From Sapria himalayana (taxonomy: Eukaryota > Streptophyta > Magnoliopsida > Malpighiales > Rafflesiaceae), in the NCBI GenBank assembly GCA_029783825.1, contig JAREIK010003364.1, forward strand, positions 62,001 to 126,000: a DNA stretch of 64,000 nucleotides, given 5' to 3'. The notes beneath the pieces are model-generated. The model did not search any database and was not told the DNA's origin. It was given only the letters and a program-made list of their open reading frames with translations. Shown piece by piece: positions 34,985 to 47,649 of this stretch. Made by a program: the position numbers and the translations under genes. The first letter of the stretch is position 1; every line of letters starts with the position of its first letter.

Positions 34985-35420
34985 TAAAAACACAATTAAT
35001 TAAAAAAAAGAATAGAAAATTATATATATAGGGGTCCAAAACAAAAATATATGTATATAATATATTTTTTGTTTTGGACCATTAAACATAATCTCACAAA
35101 AAATAAACTTTATCATTTAGAATTAAAAAAATTCATACTAAATTAAAAAAAAAAATTAAGTTTACATGCACTAAAATGTATCAATCCAATCTTGCCTATC
35201 GAATACATAAAAAATTATGAATTTTGGTTTTTAAATTGAAAAATTATAGGTTAATGTTTGAAAATCGAATTTCAAATTCCAAAAATATTTTGTGCCTTAC
35301 ATGATCTTTATTAAAAGAGCTCGCCACGTTTGGGTTCAAACATAGGTCATTCACCACAAGTAAAATAATCGTTAACCACCCGAACAATCAAATCCTAAGG
35401 GTATTCATGAAATTCACAAA
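34985..35420. repeat. Dispersed repeat R3, copy 1
   Basis: Collinear with about 63,330-63,640: 'gttttggaccattaaacataat', 'cactaaaatgtatcaatccaa', 'gagctcgccacgtttgggttc' and 'gttaaccacccgaaca' have close partners there. On the minus strand 'GTGGTTAACGATT' and 'GTTTGAACCC' are spaced roughly like pol III A and B boxes, so part of R3 (35,310-35,400) may be tRNA-derived. That is tentative. Confidence 0.6.
35030..35084. repeat. Near-perfect inverted repeat (mini-MITE)
   Basis: Arms GGTCCAAAACAAAAATATAT and, reverse complemented from the right, GGTCCAAAACAAAAAATATA flank a few bases of TA-rich loop. The outer sequence ('agaaaattat', 'taaacataat') resembles the ends of the 57,784-58,409 MITE, so this could be that element reduced to little more than its inverted ends. 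Confidence 0.65.
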
Positions 35421-35560
35421 AATTCTATCATAGTAGTAGAAATTAAAAATATTATTATTCCTTCAATGTGTGAGAACTAATTAGAGCAATGCCTAAAACT
35501 ATAATAAAAATAGAAAAGGAGAAATTCTATCCTTAGAAAAATTACTAAAAATCAAATAAA

Positions 35561-35878
35561 ATCAAATTGGTCTACTCAACTTGGACATACCCTATAAGAT
35601 GGAGGGTTCATACAAAAAGCTTTAAAATTTAAAATATTTTTTGTACCTTAAACCATAACTCTTGAATCCAAAAAAGTAATTAAATAGTAAATAGTGGAAT
35701 AGTTATTCACTATTTTAATTATTTTTTCATTTATACACAAATTTCATCAGAGAGGGGATATTCCCTATGTTGTTGAAATATACTATTCATGGTTACAAGA
35801 CAAATAAATATTATGCTAAATGTATAATTATATACTAAGTAATATAATATAAAAGTATTATAAAAAATTTTCAAGAAT
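35561..35878. repeat. Dispersed repeat R1, copy 2
   Basis: Counterpart of 2,025-2,347. The following 35,900-36,400 has LTR-like phrases ('gagtgaaatatttcac') similar to 1,535-1,560, but on the other side of R1 compared with the first locus. Confidence 0.7.
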
Positions 35879-36106
35879 TTAAAAAATATATATATATTCT
35901 AATCATTTAAAGTCATTATAATTTCATCATCATTATTATTAACACAATATGATAGTAATTTTTGATATCTTACATAAATATTTTAACACTAATTAAGTAG
36001 AATTTCAAAGATGTTTGTATTCATAATTAAATTTTATTTATTACTAATCAACAAAATTGCATAAAGTACAAAATTCTCATAATTTATTAGATGAATAAAA
36101 AATACA

Positions 36107-36378
36107 TTTTATAGAAAATCGGATAGCTTCTAATGATAGTAATAATAATATTAACATGATTTAGAATATAAAATTCATTATATGATAAATATATCTTGAG
36201 TGAAATATTTCACTTAGTAGACAATTTCAATGTAAATGATTGTTTTATAGAAAATTGGATAGCTTCTAATGATAGTAATAATAATATTAACATGATTTAG
36301 AATATAAAATTCATTATATGATAAATATATCTTGAGTGAAATATTTCACTTAGTAGACAATTTCAATGTAAATGATTG
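36107..36378. repeat. 136-bp tandem duplication, two nearly identical copies
   Basis: 36,107-36,242 is repeated at 36,243-36,378 with a single visible difference (aaatcgg versus aaattgg). In a region where every other repeat is heavily diverged, this must be recent, or an assembly artefact. Confidence 0.95.
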
Positions 36379-38639
36379 AAACCTCACAAACATTAATTCT
36401 TCTTTCTAATATAACGTGTGGTGCCTATTTTAATGCCAATGAAATTTTTCTTTTAACTTGAAAGCGGGTCTCTCATATGTGACTCAATATGAACAATATA
36501 GGTTGGTTGGTTGGTTGGTAGGATTTCTTAGAAATCTCATATGGAGCAGGGAAACCAAAGATGATTTCAAAATAACAATCCCCATATTATTTTGAACTCT
36601 ATAGTATTTACATTTTTGTGTTTTTTTCATCTCAATCTCACCCTTACCTGCATGAAATTTTAAATCTCCACCTAAAAAATAATATTAGCCAAGGATATTC
36701 AATGAACTAATTTTTCCAAGAAGTTCAAAGAGTCTAAGAAATTATTGTTAATCATGTCATGTAAACTAAATTGAAAGGAAGCAATATGCATAATTTTGTC
36801 TTAGGACGACTTAATTGTAATAATTATATTAATAAAAATATTATTTACTATTATATCCATCTTATTTCTACTATCATTTATTTTAGAATAAAAAAGTATG
36901 AACCCTTCTCTCAATCCAATGAGGTTTGTTCGCGTTCTTTGTTGTATCAAAATAATATATTATGATTACCATAGTCTAATATATTGTGTCGAATAATTCT
37001 TTTGCCTTATTTATAAATGTTTTTATAAGTTAAGACAATAATCTAATATTTTTAGTATTATTATCGCTATAGTCAGGCATTGTTGTGACATACATAACTC
37101 ATTTAGCATTGCACGTGGATATATATAATGCACACATCTCTCTTGGCATTCGTATAATGTGTTGCTAACAAAATACATCCTAGTTTGTCTTAGTAATCTT
37201 CTTGAATTTAAGTTTATGTTCGAGAGGATGAAATGTACACACATCAAAAAATATAATTTTTTTTTGAAGTTAAAAGAAAAGAATATTTTCCATAGCAGAA
37301 ACTTTTATATTTCCAAAAATAAAATGAGATTTAATTATTAGTTTTTATAATTGTGCACTTTTTTAATAAAATAAATAATATACACCATTTATTTTATTGT
37401 ATTAATTAAATATAATTTTTAAATTTTCAGAACAATTCATATACATAAATTCATAATTCATAATTGATTCCATAATACTAAAACATACCATTTTAATTCA
37501 TTATAAAAGTTTAAAGTCTAATTTATAATTGCCCATTATATTGACTTTTTGAGAGTACCAAAACTATCATTAATTGGTATGATCCTAAAATATCAATGAG
37601 TGAGAATATTTCTTCCAACATAGCTCTACAAGTATATGATTCATATAAGTAATGAAGTATACTTAAAAAATAAATCCCACAAAGATTATGTATGCTGTTT
37701 GATCAAGCAACTAAAAATTGACCGCTGCTTGAGTTGAAATGTTGAATAGATATAATTGATCTTCAAAAAATACAAAGAATCTAAGGTTAACTCACATTAT
37801 TGTGCATAATGATTTTTCTCTTGTGTTTTATCGATATCATGTTCTATTATTAGATGAAAAGTAGATTAGAGTTAAAATACCAATGTATCCTCGTAGTTGT
37901 CCCCTTGGCATTTCAACTCCAAAATCACATATCATTTCGTGCAAGGGTCATTCACATATCTACTCTTTTTAATCAATATGTTAATCACCCTTGATGATTG
38001 CTTCAAGTATGCACACTTAATATTCAATTTTTATTACCATAAAAACACAAAATTATATGGTACTAAATTCATTTCCACTTTCAGTTTTGTAAGCTCCATA
38101 CTCAAGATAATTTACAAATATCTTCCCATGAATCTCACATATGGAAGTCATACAAGAGGGAATGACTTTTATGACTATCACTATCATACCAGTCTCTCGC
38201 ATTTGCATGTGCTGCATGACATTCTTATCATTGTCCATCACAACTAATACATGACTCTCACACTATTGAAACTCCAGTGATAGACATTCTACTTAATCCT
38301 CAAAACACTAAAAAGTTTAGTTCATTTAGATAGTGCATAATGGATTAGTATTAAATATATTCATACTTTTAACTTCACAAGCTTCATACTCATAAGGATG
38401 AAATTTACCTCAACTTAGGATATTCACACATTAGGTTATCTTACATGTAAAGATTGGAAGGGTTATTACTTCCTTCTTACCGTACCTAATGAATGTTCAA
38501 GTGAAAATCTAAGTATAAAATCATTACTACATCCATCGCCAAGGATTCTTGACATGTGTGGTTCATAATTTCTACCTTTTTCTCTCTCCTATTCTCTTTT
38601 TCTCTAAGTGTTACTTTTAAACTTCAGGGATTCATGTAA
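36379..38639. other. Non-coding stretch without recognised gene
   Basis: Holds a (GGTT)4 run at about 36,503-36,518 and a frame of 116 codons at 37,897-38,247 with no recognised domain; the opposite strand also carries a frame, so coding is unlikely. The phrase 'taagctccatactcaagataa' (38,089) is loosely repeated at 38,380. Confidence 0.45.
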
Positions 38640-39340
38640 TATTTTAAATTAAAATAAAGTCATGTTGTTGGAATTGGTTGCGGCTTTGGTCTTAAATATC
38701 TAAGCAAAATGTCATGATATTGAAAATATCATGAATGATGCTTTAAATATCTATAATACAAAGTTTTAGCATTTGAATTAGTCATGGCTTTAGTCTTGGC
38801 TTTTTGAGCAAAGTATCATAGCACTGAGATTGTTACAAATAATAAAATTACTATTTATAACACAGAGTCACAATGTTAAATGAGACCACAAATTTGATGT
38901 TTTTTCTCTAGAAAACAAATTCATTGTATTGGAAATTGCTCTGACCAAAGTAAATGCTTTTTAGAATAAAAAGTCAGGGTGGAAAATAATGTGGCAACTA
39001 AAAATACTTGGTATTTTGGTTATGTATCGAATAAGTTATTGCTCTAGAAATTGTCGTGATTATTTGTACCATTTGCATACTTTGCTACCATGATTGAAAA
39101 ATAATATCGTAAGTATTAAATATATTGGAGATAGTAAAGCCATGATTCTAAGATAATACTGTTGCCATGATATTTGTATTGCTAAAAAAAAACTTTTGGT
39201 AGAGTAATGGCATACAAAGAAATCCACAAGTATTTTTATAGAGTTATGGACAAGAATTAATATAGCAACTACTCAAGAATAAGTGTGAAATGTGTACCTA
39301 AGTCATGACAAGAAATTGTCATGATTCTCTATCTCTTCTC
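38640..39340 (-). repeat. Inverted copy of the 'catgacttt' minisatellite/LTR segment
   Basis: Reverse complemented, it gives 'ccctgactttttattctaaa', 'atttactttggtcagagcaa' and 'attgtgactctgtgttata', matching 15,520-15,690 and the U2 counterpart in order. It is a dispersed, inverted fragment of the gypsy-type LTR. Confidence 0.6.
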
Positions 39341-39349
39341 TATGCTTCA

Positions 39350-40517
39350 AGCCTTTGCTCCGTTGAGTCTACCAAATTCACCTAAAATTATTTTGATTTC
39401 ACAAAAATTTTTTAACTTCTCTCAAAATAATATTTTAATAAAATTTTTAACATAAATGATTTAATTAGTACAAACATAATAAGATATACATGCCAAACAA
39501 CCTAAAAAGTTAATATATGGAATGCTGAACACCTATATGAATTAACATATACAAATACATTTTTCACATGTATGAATATCTTAAAACATAAAATATGCCA
39601 TAATTATATTTTGAATTAATATAAATTTTCTAGAATATTAATCCCTAAAAATAAAAAAATTTCAAATTATTTATGTAAACTTGGTATTTGGGGAAATATT
39701 TTCAGATGTTATTTCATTTTATTCTTTAGGTTAAATGTTAGTTTTGTGCAAGAACAATCTTAAAATTAATTTCTAGATATAAGAGGAATTTCTATCCTAA
39801 AACTATTCTCATCAATTTTAATTAGGTGGCACGAGGGAAATGTATTAAACTAAGAACCAAAGGTGTTCACCATTATTTCATTACATTCATTTCTATTGAA
39901 GCACATGAGAAACACAACACCCTCTTATTTCTCTTCTGAAAATGTAGCACATATATCAATGTTTTTTGCTTTCATTTCTTACACCCCCAATTAATTAGTT
40001 GCATTTGTTTCTTTGAAATGGATGGGGGCACTCCATCCTTGGGGCACATTATGTGTGTACTTTAATATACTATTTTTTCTCCAAGATATGAGAAATCATT
40101 GCACACCCTTCTTTCTAACATACAACTCACTTGCAAAAAAAATAAAAAAATAACAAAAAATACCAAATAAATATAACTAGATGAAATAAAACATGCAATT
40201 CAAAATAATAATTATATATTTACGAAAATTAAAATAATTCTATATTAGAACACATATTAAATCAATCTGACCTGCCTAATAAGGGCAAACCTAATAAATC
40301 TTTTCATCTGCCCTAGATGGAGAGATACATGTCTATTTATATTTAAAGAAAATTTAATTATACTAATGATAAGGATTTAGTTAATATTTATGTGATATTT
40401 TTGTTTGTAAGTAATTTTAAAGTATAATTGATTTTTTATCTAATACATCAATGTGTTTTGACCTACTATGAAAAATTAATTTTTTGGATTGATATATTAT
40501 ATTCTAACTATCACACC

Positions 40518-40582
<65 letters not shown>

Positions 40583-40589
40583 TATATAA
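39350..40589 (-). mobile_element. Probable 3' LTR of copia B
   Basis: Lies directly after the RNase H remnant of copia B in its reading direction. About 39,670-40,290 aligns with the copia A LTR (about 1,530-2,050). It includes the (TA)n tract at its start. Ends not resolved. Confidence 0.45.
40519..40579. repeat. (TA)n tract, about 30 units
   Basis: Pure TA run between the copia B coding remnant and its LTR-like sequence. Self-complementary, so able to extrude. Confidence 0.95.
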
Positions 40590-43141
40590 GTCAACAGAAA
40601 ACCTTTTCACCTATAAAATTTCTTTATAAGCTTCAATAGCTATAATAAATTTAACCTTGGTGTTGGATGATGCTACATACTTGTGCAACTTTGATTTACA
40701 AGATATTGCTCCTTCTCCATTGATTATCACATAGCCCAAGGTATATCTCTACTAATTAAATTTATTGGCTATATCATAATTAGTATATCCAAGAAAAATA
40801 GGGTTTTGCCCACCTAGGCACAAAGATAATTGAAATGTCACTCATAGATACCTTAAAATAAATTTCACTACATCTTAATAATATCTATCAAAATTCAAGA
40901 GAAAATAAATAACAAAACTCACATAATTTATACTATTTTTGGTCTAGAAGAGATCACAGTAAACATAGGACATACAACATTTGAGACAAAAAAAAAGACG
41001 AATGTTTCTCCTTTCCAAATCTATCTTAGGACTATACTCATCGCTAAAATTATTTTGTTTGGCTAAGAAGGTTGAGACTGACATAGTCTGTTTCATAAAG
41101 AACCTCATGATTTTTTTGATATAGTTTTATTGAGATAGCTATATATGTAAGGAAGACCTATCTTAGATAACACACATCCCTAGATTCCTCTTGAATGGGC
41201 CTAAGTTTCTCATAGAAATGACTTTTTTAGCTTCCCTTGAGCTAGTCAATCTTTGCTTTATTTCAGCTAATGATTATCATGTCATCAATAGACAATAAAA
41301 ATATTAGTCAGTCATTCTCTAATTAATGATTGATGAATACACAATAATCACAAAATATGTGCTAAAATCAATGAGAGTCATGAATAAATAAAATTTGTTA
41401 TATCATTTCTTAGGAGTTAGCTTATGCCAATGTAAGATCTTTTTCTATTTACTTATGAGATATTCTTTCCCATCTATTATAATTCCTTCAACTTAATCTA
41501 TGTATATAGTCTCGTGAATATTATCATATAGAAGTGTTATCATCACATTAAGTTGATCAAGTTTCAAATTTAAGCTGGCACACAAACTCATAGAACTCGA
41601 ATAGAAGATATCTTTATTGCTAGAAAAAAATATCTCATCAAAATCATTATCTTAATTTGATTTAACTCCTTTGCTACTAATGAGCTTTATATCTTAGTTT
41701 AGAATTATTATCTGAGTTTTAGTCTTATGAGTTATTTATTTTTAAGGATGGTTCCTCTTTATGTAAGGGTAACGATCATAAGACTAGTTGATAGGAAGAG
41801 ACATTATTTCTTTTTACATATTCTGAAATTATTCCATAATATTCTTAAAAGATATGTGCTTTTAAAATATCTCAAGCTCCTTGATACATATGAGCAATAC
41901 ATAATCACAAAATCTAAATGATACCTAATAAGACATTGATGATCTTCTCAAGTTAGATTATGATGTATCATCAGGAATAATTGGGTCTTGCTTAATTCTA
42001 GCTAGAATATTTTCCCTCACATTCTCAACTGGCATATCATAGGGCTCGAAATGTGCATGTCCATATATCTTAGAATTATCATGCTGGTGCTCAATTCCTC
42101 TCCCATGATCTATCTGATCTACAGAAGGATGAAGCATCAATTTTGTGCAAATAGAAATCTCTAAATGTTCAATTTCCATACTACCCAGATGATTATGTCT
42201 ACTAATTTGTCCTCCAAAAAATCACATATCTACTATGAACAACTTTTTTGTTTTGAAGCCCCATAGACTATATTCGAACACCTTGTGTCTATAATTAAGA
42301 AAAATGTATGGACATGTAGTATCATTCAATTTTAATCTTTCATCTTTCAAGATGTATATAAAAGCTTTGCAACGAAATACAATCAAATAATGATATAACA
42401 TATCTTTAATATTCGAAATTTATTGGGATCATTTGCATTTTGTGTAGAAGTTAGACTCGTGCTCATTACATCTACATTCACACATCTAGCTTGTCTCCAA
42501 CATTCTTTGGGAAGATGTGTGTGAGAATGTTAGAACAAGACTATCACCTTGATAGTTTGGTTTATCATCTCTTCCATGATGTTCAATTGAGGCATCTTGT
42601 TTGGTATTTTCTCAAGTCCAATATCAAGGGATACACAATAGCTTTCAAATTGACCTTTGTGTTCACTTCTATTATAAGAATATATATAGATTAGTTTCTT
42701 ATTAGTTTCTCTCCAAACTATGATATAGAAATCCTTAAAGAGATGAAAGACTTTGTCTTTTATTTTCAATGTAAATACTCACACATTCTTTGAGTGATCA
42801 TTAATGAATGTCACAAGATAAAGGAACTCGCTATGTTTTCTTCTCTTCATTGAGTAAACATCAATATGTATAAGATCAATGATATTCAATCTTCTCGAAG
42901 TTACTATATAGATTTTTACAACCACATAGTCTATGCACTCATCAAGAGAGGATCCATGGCAAAATAGTAGGATATTCTTTCTAGTGAGTAGATGTTTGTT
43001 TTTCTCAATCACATGCCAAATTTTATGTGCCAGATACTAATTTTACTTTTTTGATTAATAATATTTACTTGATCTCTAGTGTGTACACACTCTTTGTAAT
43101 CCCTCATAATGACTAATGACTCATTGACTAATTTCTATAAG
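40590..43141 (-). mobile_element. Ty1/copia B: pol remnant (pre-integrase, integrase, RT, RNase H)
   Basis: Minus-strand order is that of copia pol. Pre-integrase 43,013-43,140 (LVNESLVIMRDYK, WHIKFG). Integrase 42,779-43,012 (IDLIHIDVYSM, LYLVTFINDHSKNV) and 42,530-42,769 (KIKDKVFHLFKDF, then PQLNIMEEMINQTI, family PQLNGVAERMNRTI); PKECWRQA near 42,500; post-integrase KAFIYILKDERLKLNDT and YRHKVFEYSLWGF near 42,250-42,370. RT 41,160-41,720 (SLNLKLDQLNVMITLLYDNI, then KRNLGM). RNase H 40,590-40,880 (LRYL, LSLCLGGQNPIFLGYTNYD, KYVASSNTKVKFIIAIEAYK). Several frameshifts and stops; the YVDD region is ruined. The 5' half (gag, protease, 5' LTR) is cut off at 43,141, where the 740-bp array begins. 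Confidence 0.9.
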
Positions 43142-43597
43142 ATAATGGATGTTGCAAAATGCTGCATTGAGTTATGAAGAATGTTACGATATCTATAGGA
43201 TGTACTAGACTCTACTTGATTCACTAAGGTCGTATTTTTTTGGTGTACATTTACTAGCCTTGTTATGCTCGGTATAAATGGTATTTAAAGTATTTTATCT
43301 TAAGTGTTATAGATACCTAGAGAATGTTACGATATCTAGAGAATGTTTCGAGACACTCTGTTGACTATGGTTTTTTATCACTATCTTATTATAGATTCTT
43401 GATTTATAGATTCATGAGTCGGTATTTTTGTTTTAGGTGGATACATTTTTGTTGTAGAATAGAATTTGTTTTATTATGATAGCTTATAATACCATTACAT
43501 TAGTTTGAGGATATGACAATGATTTTCTTAAGGCTTTTTTTGATATGTGTTTCTTGAGATTTTTTTGATATGCATCATGAGTCATGTATAATGTTGT

Positions 43598-45687
43598 TGT
43601 TGGGAATGAAATCAGAAAATGCAGCAAAATTAGTTTTAAAATATTTTTCATGAATTCTTATTTTAGCAAAAATCCATGCAAACACATATTAATATCAAAA
43701 GATGAAGATCAGATCTATACCTTTTTTTGTTATAAGAGATTTGTTGACTTGTCGGATTGAAAAAACTCTCTGTACCTGAGTCTTCAATTTCACCCTCCTT
43801 TCTTGAGGTGTGCGGACACCAACTATTTAGATCTGGAACAATTTATTCTAGATTTACTCCACGTACTCGACACTTGATGCAAGGGATCTCTAAGGAAAAT
43901 AAACTCTCTTGGAGGCTAGGGTTTCTCAAAAGGAAACAAATCTGCTTTGGTTTTTATAGACGTTTCAAATCCATATCAAATAAGGAAACGAATTAATTAT
44001 ATTTAATATTCTTAAATTCATTTTTTTATCAAATAAGAAAATGAATTATATACATTTAATATTCTTAAATTCAAATCCTTATCGAATAAGGAAATGAATT
44101 AATATACATTTAATATTCTTAAATTCAAATCCTTATCAAATAAGGAAATGAATTAATAATATTTAATATTCTTAAATTCAAATTCTTATCAAATAAGAAA
44201 TGAATTATACACATTTAATATTCTTTAATTCAAATCCTTGTCAAATAAGGAAATGAATTATTAAAATTTAATATTCTTAAATTCATTTTCTTATAAAATA
44301 AGAAAATGAATTATATACTTTTAATGTTCTTAAAATCAAATCCTTATCAAATAAGAAAATGAATTATATACATTTAATATTCTTTAATTCAAATCATTAT
44401 CAAATAAAAAAATAAATTAGATACTTTTAATATTCTTTAATTCAAATCCTTATCAAATAAGGAAATGAATTAATAATATTTAATATTTTTAAATTCAGAT
44501 TCTTATTAAATAAGGAAATGAATTAATGATATTTAATATTATTACCCTTTGCAGATTATTCTCTTATTCAATGAGCAAACGAATAAAATTCGAATTCAAA
44601 TAATAACTTATTGTTTTTCTCATTATTTTATATTGCTAAAGAGAGTGTAATTTATTCCAAATCATGAATCGTTCATTGTAGTAATAAAGGAGGTGGAATT
44701 GGGACCCATGGACATGCTATTTCAAGCTCCAATAAATTTAATAATTAATTTAACTCTTTAATCAATTATTTTAAAATATTAATTTCAGAGTTATTCTACT
44801 AAAACTTGAAATTGAACTCTTGTCCTTACATTATCGATTTTACTCATAAATTTAGAGTGTCCATTGATTTAATCATTACATACAATTCTATCCTCCAAGA
44901 AGTGGTTCATAACTAGAATCGGGTAATATTATTATTTGCCCCTCTACTTATATCTTGATCCTTAAGTTCCATTAACTCACTAGTAAACAGTTAATTTATA
45001 AACCTGTTATAAATTAGAGTGCTCAAACTATTCAGTTCTAGAACCAATACATAAGGGAACCAACTGTCCAGCTTCCATAAGATGTGTTGGATTCCATGTC
45101 CAGTTTATATTTCCAGCTGCATAAATCAATGAGCCTCCAAGACACAAGTATTGTGCCCATTTCATAATGGGTTTTAACCTATGACTCAAAAGGCCCAGTT
45201 GACATAAACAGGAGTCTATGACTACTCAGGATTGAGACTGATCTGCATATAATCATCTATCGGTGTTGTTTTAATTCTTGAGATAAATGGTATTTAAAAG
45301 AATTCAAAAATTGTGCCTTGGTCCTGTCCTATATAATCTTATTATATACAGAGCCTCCACTTTAATATCCCCACATTAGTGACCCGGATTAAGGTCACTT
45401 CATTCTCAATGATAGCGGACCACCCCAGTAATATTTAATTTAAAGATTCCCAAACTTCAAATAATTTATTACGGGTGATATGATTTATAATCCATAACAT
45501 CGATCCTCTCGTATATAACTATTATACACTTACACTAACGTTATGATTATAAAAATAAATCTAGGATTTTTTGATGTTTCGCTCATACATTATGCACAAA
45601 ATAGCTAAATATAATAAATACGATACTTTTATTAATTTCATAAAACATAAATACAAATTCATGCTTTATAGGGCACAATCCCTAACA
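43598..45687 (-). mobile_element. Solo LTR F (2,090 bp) inserted in the 740-bp array
   Basis: On the minus strand it begins TGTTAGGGATTGTGCCCTAT and ends CATTCCCAACA. The flanking 5-mers are GTTGT (43,593-43,597) and GTTAT (45,688-45,692), a target duplication with one mismatch, and the interrupted 740-bp unit is continuous across it. No internal region, so a solo LTR. The side near 43,600-43,960 has gene-leader-like text (CT-rich in minus orientation, 'gaggctagggtttctc'), as in R/U5. The middle contains the 53-bp hairpin minisatellite. Superfamily not assigned. Confidence 0.85.
43970..44545. repeat. 53-bp hairpin minisatellite, about 11 units
   Basis: Units of 52-54 bp start near 44,010, 44,063, 44,118, 44,171, 44,223, 44,277, 44,330, 44,384, 44,437 and 44,491, plus a partial first unit. 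Pattern: CTTAAATTCAAATCCTTATC, then AAATAAGGAAATGAATTA, then about 15 bp ending TTTAATATT. TCCTTAT and ATAAGGA form a 7-bp stem with a 3-base loop in most units. Lies inside solo LTR F. Confidence 0.92.
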
Positions 45688-46929
45688 GTTATGAGATCCA
45701 TAAGATGTATGGAAAGCTATTGGATTCACTCGGGTTGAATTTTCATCATGTACATCTATTAATATTGTAAAGCTTACTCAAGTGTAGTATTTCAATTTTT
45801 TTTTGTGTAGTGCTTACTCTAGCCCAAAATACTCCCATGAGTATAGTTTTATTTCTCACTATCTTATTTTAGACTCTTGAGTTATAGATTCAAGTGTCAA
45901 TAGTCAAAATCCATGCCTTAGGTGATGACATTTTTTTTTGTGGAGTCATCAGATATTGATATCATGGTAAATAATCATGTTGTCATTCATGTTAGTGAAT
46001 ATTACAATGTTAATCTTTAGACTTTTCTTTTGATATGCATTGTTTTTGTTTTAGAGTTTAATTATAATTTATTTCTAGTTAATTATTATACTAATTAATT
46101 GAGTTATAATATATTTTTATTTTCTGATATTTTAAGTTAGGATTGATGGATTGGGAAGATTTTTTTTTTTTTTTGAGATTGAGTGAGATGAATTGTACTT
46201 ATTTTTCTTCATTTACATGAGCTCTTTTAGGTATTTAGTTATCATTGATTAATTGGTTGTACATTCTTAGCTTGGATATCCATCATTGGAAAAATTGAAG
46301 ATTATGGAGTCATGTATTTAAATATTGACTTCTTTTATAGACCGAGAGATGTGTTAGTTAAGAAAATATGTTATAGTTTGTTATGCGTTCTCTTGAGAGT
46401 TTTCTTTTGATATGTATCCTAAGTTATGGAGAATGCTATGAGATACATAGGATGTAAAGAAAGCTATTGGTTTCGCCTAGGTTGAACTTTCTTTGTGTAC
46501 ATCTATTAATTTTATTATGCTTACTCAAAAGTGATATTTAATATTTTAGCTTCGATAGAAACATACCCATGATTATGGTTTTTTTTTCTTACTATCTCGT
46601 TTTAGATTTGAATTATATATTCATGAGTCAATAATCATGCCGTAGGTAATGCCATTTTTTTTGTGTAATTTAGATTCTTTGATATTGTGGTGACTAATCA
46701 AACCCTCATATGAATCAATTGAAATTACAATGATAATCTTGATACTTTTCTTTTGATATTCATATTTTTTATTTTCAAGCTTTATTATAATTTATTTCCA
46801 ATTAATTATTTAACTAAGTAATTAAGTTGTAATAATTTATTAATTTTATGATATTTCTATGTAGGATAGTCGGATTGGGTGGATGTTTTTTTGGGATTGA
46901 GCGAGATAAGTCTATATAAATTTTATAAT

Positions 46930-47600
46930 ATTTTTACTAATTCAATCTTGATTCTAGAATTCATACAGATAGTTAAATATTAAAATACTAAAATAGTATA
47001 CTAGTATTTTAAAAATTACTTATATCTCAATAATTATGCTACTAAAATAAGTATTCTCTATATAATTTTAAAACACTAGTCATGTTGCATTATGTTACGG
47101 ACAACTTTTAGGACCTAGGTGCAATGAAAGATGTAGATGTACATAGACGAACAGAAGTATGTCATATCATAAAAAACCTTTTAAAATTTAAAAATAAAAA
47201 TTTTATGTCCATCAAATTTATTTATTGACAACACTGATTTTATTATTCACAAAATTAAATTAAATATATGAGTACCCAATACATAAATTCAATATTAAGT
47301 AAGATATATTTTAATTTTATAAATATGATTATATATATTTATTTTATATTTTATATTTTCTAAAGATATTTGAAATTCAGTCATATATGATCAAGTCATC
47401 ATCAAAAAATAATTTATTACAAAATCCTAATATTTTATAATAAAATTTGTAGTTAGAATGAATATTATGGACATTGAACAATGAAACATGTGAAATACAT
47501 GTATTGTGAGTAGTTCATATGTCACACGTTAATCAAATCACTACATTTTATTTTGTAAAATCATGAATTATTCAATTTTTATCAAAATTAAATATTTTAT
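46930..47600 (+). repeat. Repeat R2, copy 1
   Basis: About 47,130-47,560 resembles 50,880-51,520 and 53,080-53,650 in order ('tcatatcataaaaaacctttt', then 'ataaaaattttatgtcc', then the '...catgtattgtgagtag' stretch). It precedes copia C and could be its 5' LTR, but no TG/CA ends or primer-binding site were found. Confidence 0.45.
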
Positions 47601-47649
47601 ATTAATTATATATGCCAACATAAGGATCTTACAAAATTCATAGTTAGAT

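Larger units (their letters stand above)
43142..46925 (+). repeat. Left array of the 730-745-bp repeat (interrupted)
   Basis: Anchor phrases such as 'gctatgagatacataggatgta' (about 43,170 in altered form, 45,688 and 46,437) and 'ctatctcgttttagattt' recur with spacing near 745 bp. A solo LTR splits one unit at 43,598/45,687; the unit text resumes exactly ('...cataatgttgt' / 'gttatgagatcc...'). About 1.7 kb of array sequence is present. The same unit occurs reversed at 54,335-56,935. No coding content; nature unknown (satellite-like or LTR-internal). Confidence 0.75.

Noticed and set aside
35315..35400. A tRNA gene
   Set aside because: Only box-like motifs are present; no cloverleaf with acceptor and anticodon stems could be formed.
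37897..38247. 116-codon plus-strand frame
   Set aside because: Composition is ordinary AT-rich non-coding, a competing minus-strand frame overlaps it, and no domain is visible.
43970..44545. Regularly spaced repeats resembling a CRISPR array
   Set aside because: Units are tandem and contiguous with no unique spacers, inside a plant LTR.
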